DNA from: Seiridium cupressi
Lineage: Eukaryota > Ascomycota > Sordariomycetes > Amphisphaeriales > Sporocadaceae
Direction: 5' to 3'
DNA: 64,000 nucleotides
NCBI GenBank assembly: GCA_036674765.1
Contig: JARVKI010000062.1
Span: 124,001 to 188,000 of the forward strand
Shown: piece by piece, positions 59,404 through 64,000 of the stretch
How the letters are laid out: each line of letters begins with the position of its first letter
Numbering within the stretch: position 1 is the first letter of the stretch
The notes under the pieces: generated by a model
Told to the model about the DNA's origin: nothing
The model's input: the letters and a program-made list of their open reading frames with translations, nothing else
The model's database searches: none
Position numbers and translations under genes: made by a program

Positions 59404-60911
59404 AGAATGTTAACCTGAGAATCATTTCAGGAGGCTCATGTTCATTTACCCCGGTCGACTGTTATGCGGCATTCAGCGAACTTACATGTAATAGCAGGTT
59501 CTTATGAAACTAATGGGTTTCTTCACTCCTCGGCCGATGTATCCAACGCTGGTTTTGGTTTCTGTTTGTGCGAGAAATAGACTTGAATGAATCGAACAGT
59601 TTGGAGACGTCTTCTTATACTAGCTAGACTTGACTGTCCATCACTGTTCGTCTCATACGATGGACCATTGGAGGTTACACACGAACGGGTACTTGAATCA
59701 CAGGTTCGTCTTCATCACTGCTTTACGCCTGACTCTGTAACATCCAACGTTCACCAGCTAAAATATGTTGTCGATGGATACACACCTCCGCATTGCAAAG
59801 CAAGATATTGATTGGTGTGGCAGTATTAAGCTAGTTCCAGCGCATCCACGTCAACGCTATGGATTGTCTGGGTCGACTGGTTATGACTCCATCTCACATC
59901 CTATAGCCCTGATGCGACGTAGTCAGACTCCTAGTATACACTCTAGTCCCCAATCTCTTGTAGGGGTCTCACAATACTAACCTAGCCATGTCTTTCTCCA
60001 GTTCGCCAACAAGCGACTGCATCACAGGCCTATGCCCAGGCAACACATTGGTGTTCTTGAAGGAAGCACCACGTATCAGGTGTTCACATCTTTTTTAAAC
60101 TTTCCCATGGCACAGCGCTCCGTTTTGTGTGTCCACATCCACTTACTCTGCTGCGTCAACGGCACATATTCTCGACGATATTAGTATCTAGGCGGTGGCA
60201 AGACTCACGATTTATAGAGCCCGTGTGCTGCACAAGGGTCCACCCTCTGGTGCCTATATATATATATAGAGTAAGCATAAGTAATTACTAGTAAATCGCA
60301 AAAATCATAGCTAAAGTCGATATCGCTGCCAACCATAAGTCACTGCATCTTGAATTTATCGCTTACATTCATAGTTAGATAAGCTACCAATTGCAGTCCA
60401 TCGTTTAAAGGCAAGGTAACATATTGCCACATATTCATATCGAAGAAGCATCACGTCAAGATGAACGAGTGTTTGGGAGAATGGAAAGGAGACCACCTTT
60501 CAGGTTAATATGGAAAATAAATGGCTTGATATCTCATCACCGAACAAGACTTCGAACCGATTCTTGCCTAATGTGGCCGATATCCGCCCCGCATCGTCAG
60601 CAACCCAAGGTCTTTTCTCATGGTCCACGCTATACCATTTCCACTTGTTCAGACATCCTCGGTGGCAAGGATAGGCTCAGCAGTTACTGCAGCGTTCCTC
60701 CCATCCATGTTACGATATTTGATGGTGAACTCAATCGTGAAATTCCACGATGGCATCTTCCACTGGGATACATGCCCCCCTCACTGCGACCGGGATCTAT
60801 AGACCCAAATGAACCTTATGACGAAGAGCAAAAGATGCGTGAAGCTAGTCGATAGGAAAGTTTAGTTAGCTACTCGTAACTCGTATTCCTGATACGTGCA
60901 TTAACACCAAC
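59404..60911. other. Intergenic, no confirmed gene
   Basis: A plus-strand frame 60424-60855 has a protein-like end (GSIDPNEPYDEEQKMREASR) but no recognised domain, and it could be chance. A TA run lies at about 60256-60268. Nothing else is supported. Confidence 0.35.
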
Positions 60912-61578
60912 TTACACAAGTAACAATGCCAAGACAACGTAGACCACTAGGACGATCGTGGCTATACGGGTGAAATCTACACATCGCTGCCAATCGGTTC
61001 CGTACTTTGGATCGCTGTAGCAGTGACCCTGATAGCCCCAGAAGTTGAGCGCATCGACCGACTCGCCGGCTAAGACTCCAAGCCAATAGATAATCACCGC
61101 ATCGAATATTATGGTGATAAATCCGACACGTGATTTCTGGAATTGACGCGAACTCCAAGGGTGATTCCTATGGATGCCTGAGGAGATTGCGGCTAACAGA
61201 GCCTGCGTAGGAAAAAGACTTATTATGCAATGCGAGTGTAAAATGGCGGGCATGACTTACGGGTATAGCAAAATATGAATACACATAGCTGAGTCGGTAC
61301 GGAATGCTGAAATAGGAGGGCTTGAATTCCAGCAAAATCCCAAACGCGGCACCAACGAGCAAGGTTGCGATTGCATCACCGAAGGAAAAGTAGACCAAGA
61401 ACCTCATGCCACGCGTTAGACGACCGCCAGGGTCAGTGACCCCCGGGTCCGATGTCTCGGGCTCGTCGCCATCATGCCTGTTGGAGCTTACGTCTTCATG
61501 ACTGGCGGAAAGCAAAGGAGTGCTCTCATCGGGGGCTGATTGCGGAATCACTGCTTCGTTTGTGCTAGACTCGGACAT
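60912..61578 (-). CDS. Small integral membrane protein, about four TM helices
   Basis: Exons 61578-61261 and 61202-60912 join in frame to 202 residues. The acidic N-terminus has the DESTPLLSAS motif seen in many fungal membrane proteins. Hydrophobic segments follow: LVYFSFGDAIATLLVGAAFG, a second around YVYSYFAIP/ALLAAISSG, a third in FITIIFDAVIIYWLGVLAG and a last in TIVLVVYVVLALLL. Between the third and fourth is a loop with two cysteines (GHCYSDPKYGTDWQRC) that could pair outside the membrane. ATG 61578 was preferred to 61593 because of its better context (CGGACATGGC read in reverse). The family is not recognised. No damage was seen. Confidence 0.65.
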
Positions 61579-63041
61579 GGCTAACAAACACACGTTCTAG
61601 CCCGCAAATATGTCGAAGGGTGGTGAGTGTTGTGAATCGAAGGAAGGACAACGCAAGTCCTTGGTGATAACTTGTAATTTGAGAATGCTTCTGCATGGAG
61701 AATTGAGATGTGGCAAGTTCCACGAATCCTTCTAAGCATCGCTAAGCATTAACTAGGCCAAATCAAGATTGTGCTAAACTGTAGCTGCCTCTCAGCAAAG
61801 CATTACAGCCGGTGATTACTTGAGCATCAAAAAAATTGAAAGATCGATATTCTTGCTTTGTATTGTAACGGACGTGTTGTTCCAAGTCAAAATCCCGGCA
61901 GACGTGGTAAATCCGTCGTGGTCTGCAGAAAAGCGGGGCTCATGTCAGCAGTTATGCAGGAACCATTCCGCCTAAAAGCCTAACCAGGAATTATTCTCGG
62001 CTAGTCAAATCCCTTCAGAAATAAACAAAATTCATGGGTCTGATTCAAGCCAAGAAAGCCAGCTCCGAATTTTGTGGACCGTCTCACTCGATAATATGAT
62101 CGCATTGATCTCAGGAGCTAAGAAATAATGTTGGATAAGGCCCACCTTCCTGTCTGTCAGACTTCGCAGCCACCTCTATAGAAAGGCTCCAATATACGAA
62201 CAGGGTTTTTTCACGTCGGTCCTAAGGAAATTGATCCCACAGCATGTCCTATAGAGTGTCTTTGCGAGAAATCTGATCCCTGTGGCTAGGCCTAGATTCT
62301 GAGATCATAGAGATTTTGGTGATGCATCCTGATTGATGTTGCAACGTAGTATCCTATCCACATCTTCTATTGAGATGGATTACGCTTCCTTCGATTTTTC
62401 TTTCCTTGTCCTCAACGACTACAACTGTCAAGGGATCGGAATGTATGCTGCTAGGCCATATAATTGTGGTACCGTTCGGGTGTCGTACGCCAATTATTCT
62501 TCGTGGAGTAGGAACATATCCGGTGACGTATCGCTATGTTGGCGATGCTTACATTCGAGGAGTAGCACTAAATTGTATGATGGGCGACTGAGAGCTACCG
62601 GAGTCAAAGGAAATCGCGTGAAGGGTTTATTCCGATTTGAATGGGAGTTTATTTCAAGGCAAGTATAGTATCAAGATTCTCGAATGTTATATTTACACGT
62701 GAAGAATGTTTGCATGAGTTGGCAAGCGGAACAGTCGAGCAGAGTCCTAGCAAGGTCGAGAGCGTGCGTGTCGCAGCTGACCAGGGGTCAAAGAAAGGTG
62801 ACCAGGGGTCAAACGGGCTCGCGCCACAACGCGCCACACCATTTGACCCCTGGTCAGCGACTTTGACCCCTGATCAGCGTACATAGTACACAATCGTTGG
62901 TGGAGAGTGGAGATCGAGCCTGACCCGATAGCCGTCCGCTTATCGGTAGCGATAGGACCATCTGCCCGACAGTCAACGGCGGGGATAAGCATTCACTCCG
63001 GTGGGGGAACATCAATACCGCAGGTGAATAAGTCATCTCAC
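61579..63041. other. Intergenic with fold-back near its right end
   Basis: About 1.45 kb between divergent genes. Frames at 62333-62668 are not recognised. The fold-back at 62778-62878 is listed separately. It presumably contains promoters of the membrane-protein gene and of the regulator at 63042. Confidence 0.4.
62778..62878. repeat. Fold-back with four TGACCAGGGGTCAAA units
   Basis: The 15-mer TGACCAGGGGTCAAA lies at 62778-62792 and 62799-62813. Its reverse complement lies at 62842-62856, and once more, with one change, at 62862-62876. The arms enclose a short GC-rich centre with GCGCCACAACGCGCC. The whole can form a hairpin of about 48-base arms. It may be a miniature fold-back element or a regulatory site array; it lies about 165 bases upstream of a Zn2Cys6 regulator start. 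Confidence 0.7.
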
Positions 63042-64000
63042 ATGGGAGATAACATGGCAGATCGCGTTCGAAGTCAATCACGAACTCGCAGTGGCTGCAA
63101 AAAGTGCCGAGGTGAGTAGCCTTTATTGAGCTTGACTTGATTACTAATGGGACTTGTAGAGCGACGGGTCAAATGCCCAGAACAGCGTCTAAAGTGCCGT
63201 CACTGCGAACGACTTGGGTTCGAATGCCGCTACCAGATCCATCTGAGCTGGCAACCTGTTGATGTCATTAGCAATCCAAGGAGAGATACTAGTCGAAGAC
63301 AATCACATAGGGAGTCTGTTCCCGTCAAGTCCTGGATGTTCTTGAATACAGCGCTGGACGATTTCGACCTAGACGCGCAGTCCACCGCGCAAAGACCGAA
63401 TGAGATATCATGTCTTTCAATTTCTCCCAAGCCTTGGGTGGCATTTCCTCTAATTTACAATCAAACACCGCAATATTCATGCACCGACAATATTCCTATT
63501 CCTCGCCATATATCATCAACGTTCATCAGTTCGGATGAGGGCCATCTCTGGACTTACTTCGATGAATGCATCACCCCTCAGTGCGTCTTCAACCCAGCTT
63601 TTAATCCGTACCGGGATATCATCCTCCGAATTGCTGCAAATTCACTAGATGGCCCGCTATTGCATTGCGTACTCGCCGTGGCCGCCAACCAGTTGTACAG
63701 TATAGGTCTCACCCGGTACAAGTCGGTCATGTGGATGCATCGAGCAAAGGCCCTGGAACTATTGCGATCAAGAGTGGAGGATGCCGTCGGCGGGTTAGAC
63801 GCTCTATCATATGATCACATTCGGGACGGCCAGATCATAGCATCCACTTTGATGCTATGCTTCTTTGAGGTACGTGTCGTCGTCTACAGATGGAACTCGA
63901 TGCTAAAGAGTTGCGGCAACAGATTCTGCAGGACTGTTCTAATTCATGGCGCATCCACATACAGTTCGCACTGAATTGTTTGTCGTCAACGCCCTTGCAG
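63042..64000 (+). CDS. Zn2Cys6 transcription factor, cut by window end
   Basis: ATG 63042 (MGDNMADRVRSQSRTRSG; ATG 63054 is possible too) starts exon 1, which ends at 63111 after CKKCRE. Exon 2 from 63160 continues RRVKC, EQRLKCRHCERLGFEC, giving a complete C-x2-C-x6-C-x6-C-x2-C-x6-C cluster. A linker rich in Ser/Arg follows, then the start of a helical region with LWTYFDECITPQCVFNP and LLHCVLAVAANQLYSIGL, as in Fungal_trans_2-type regulators. A donor GTACGT after CFFE at about 63870 suggests another intron. The rest lies beyond the window. No damage in the visible part. Confidence 0.85.

Noticed and set aside
60424..60855. 143-codon open frame as a gene
   Set aside because: No domain, splice signals or distinctive composition; a competing frame covers the same bases.
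1..64000. CRISPR array or bacterial operon features
   Set aside because: No regularly spaced direct repeats; genes contain spliceosomal introns, so the DNA is eukaryotic.

Overview
The window is nuclear DNA of a filamentous ascomycete (Pezizomycotina, probably a eurotiomycete-like mould). The genes are split by short introns of about 50-100 bases with GT..AG ends and CTAAC-like branch sites. Zn2Cys6 regulators, MFS transporters, P450, FAD-oxidase and SDR genes are mixed together, and decayed transposon sequence lies between them. This is the look of an accessory, secondary-metabolism-rich region.

Layout. (1) 0.2-4.9 kb: an intact-looking cytochrome P450 and, on the opposite strand, an AflR-like Zn2Cys6 regulator whose zinc cluster is spread over three short exons. 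(2) About 5-19.5 kb: a gene-poor island with no convincing intact gene. It holds a fold-back repeat, a broken gene (10.8-11.3 kb), GC-rich palindromes and three copies of a 140-160 bp dispersed repeat. (3) 19.6-39.4 kb: a run of tailoring and accessory genes with no backbone synthase: a secreted tyrosinase-like copper oxidase, an MFS exporter, a secreted BBE-type FAD oxidase, an SDR, an ACMSD/PatG-like amidohydrolase (decarboxylase), a second SDR paralogue, a broken FabG-like SDR, a third SDR paralogue killed by two frameshifts, and a Zn2Cys6 regulator. (4) 39.4-40.6 kb: a 620 bp MITE-like element abutting the remnant of a tannase/feruloyl esterase gene. (5) 40.9-47.1 kb: a 4CL-like acyl-CoA ligase, a bZIP (DUF3425) regulator and an allantoate-permease-type MFS transporter. 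(6) 47.3-50.3 kb: a bifunctional CPS/KS-type diterpene synthase pseudogene in which all the signature motifs are altered. (7) 51.4-53.6 kb: a glutathione S-transferase and an MFS gene lacking its N-terminal half. (8) 54-64 kb: sparse small genes of unknown function, a four-TM membrane protein, a GACCAGGGGTCAAA fold-back, and a third Zn2Cys6 regulator cut off by the window end.

How the parts may fit together (inference): the 19-39 kb genes could act on a phenolic or polyketide acid, with decarboxylation by the amidohydrolase, oxidation by the tyrosinase-like and BBE-like enzymes, reduction by SDRs and export by the MFS carrier. The 41-53 kb part looks like a relic of a diterpene cluster. Several members of both parts carry disabling lesions, so the region appears to be in the course of decay, with mobile repeats at the borders. 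All splice sites were read by eye and intron positions are provisional.
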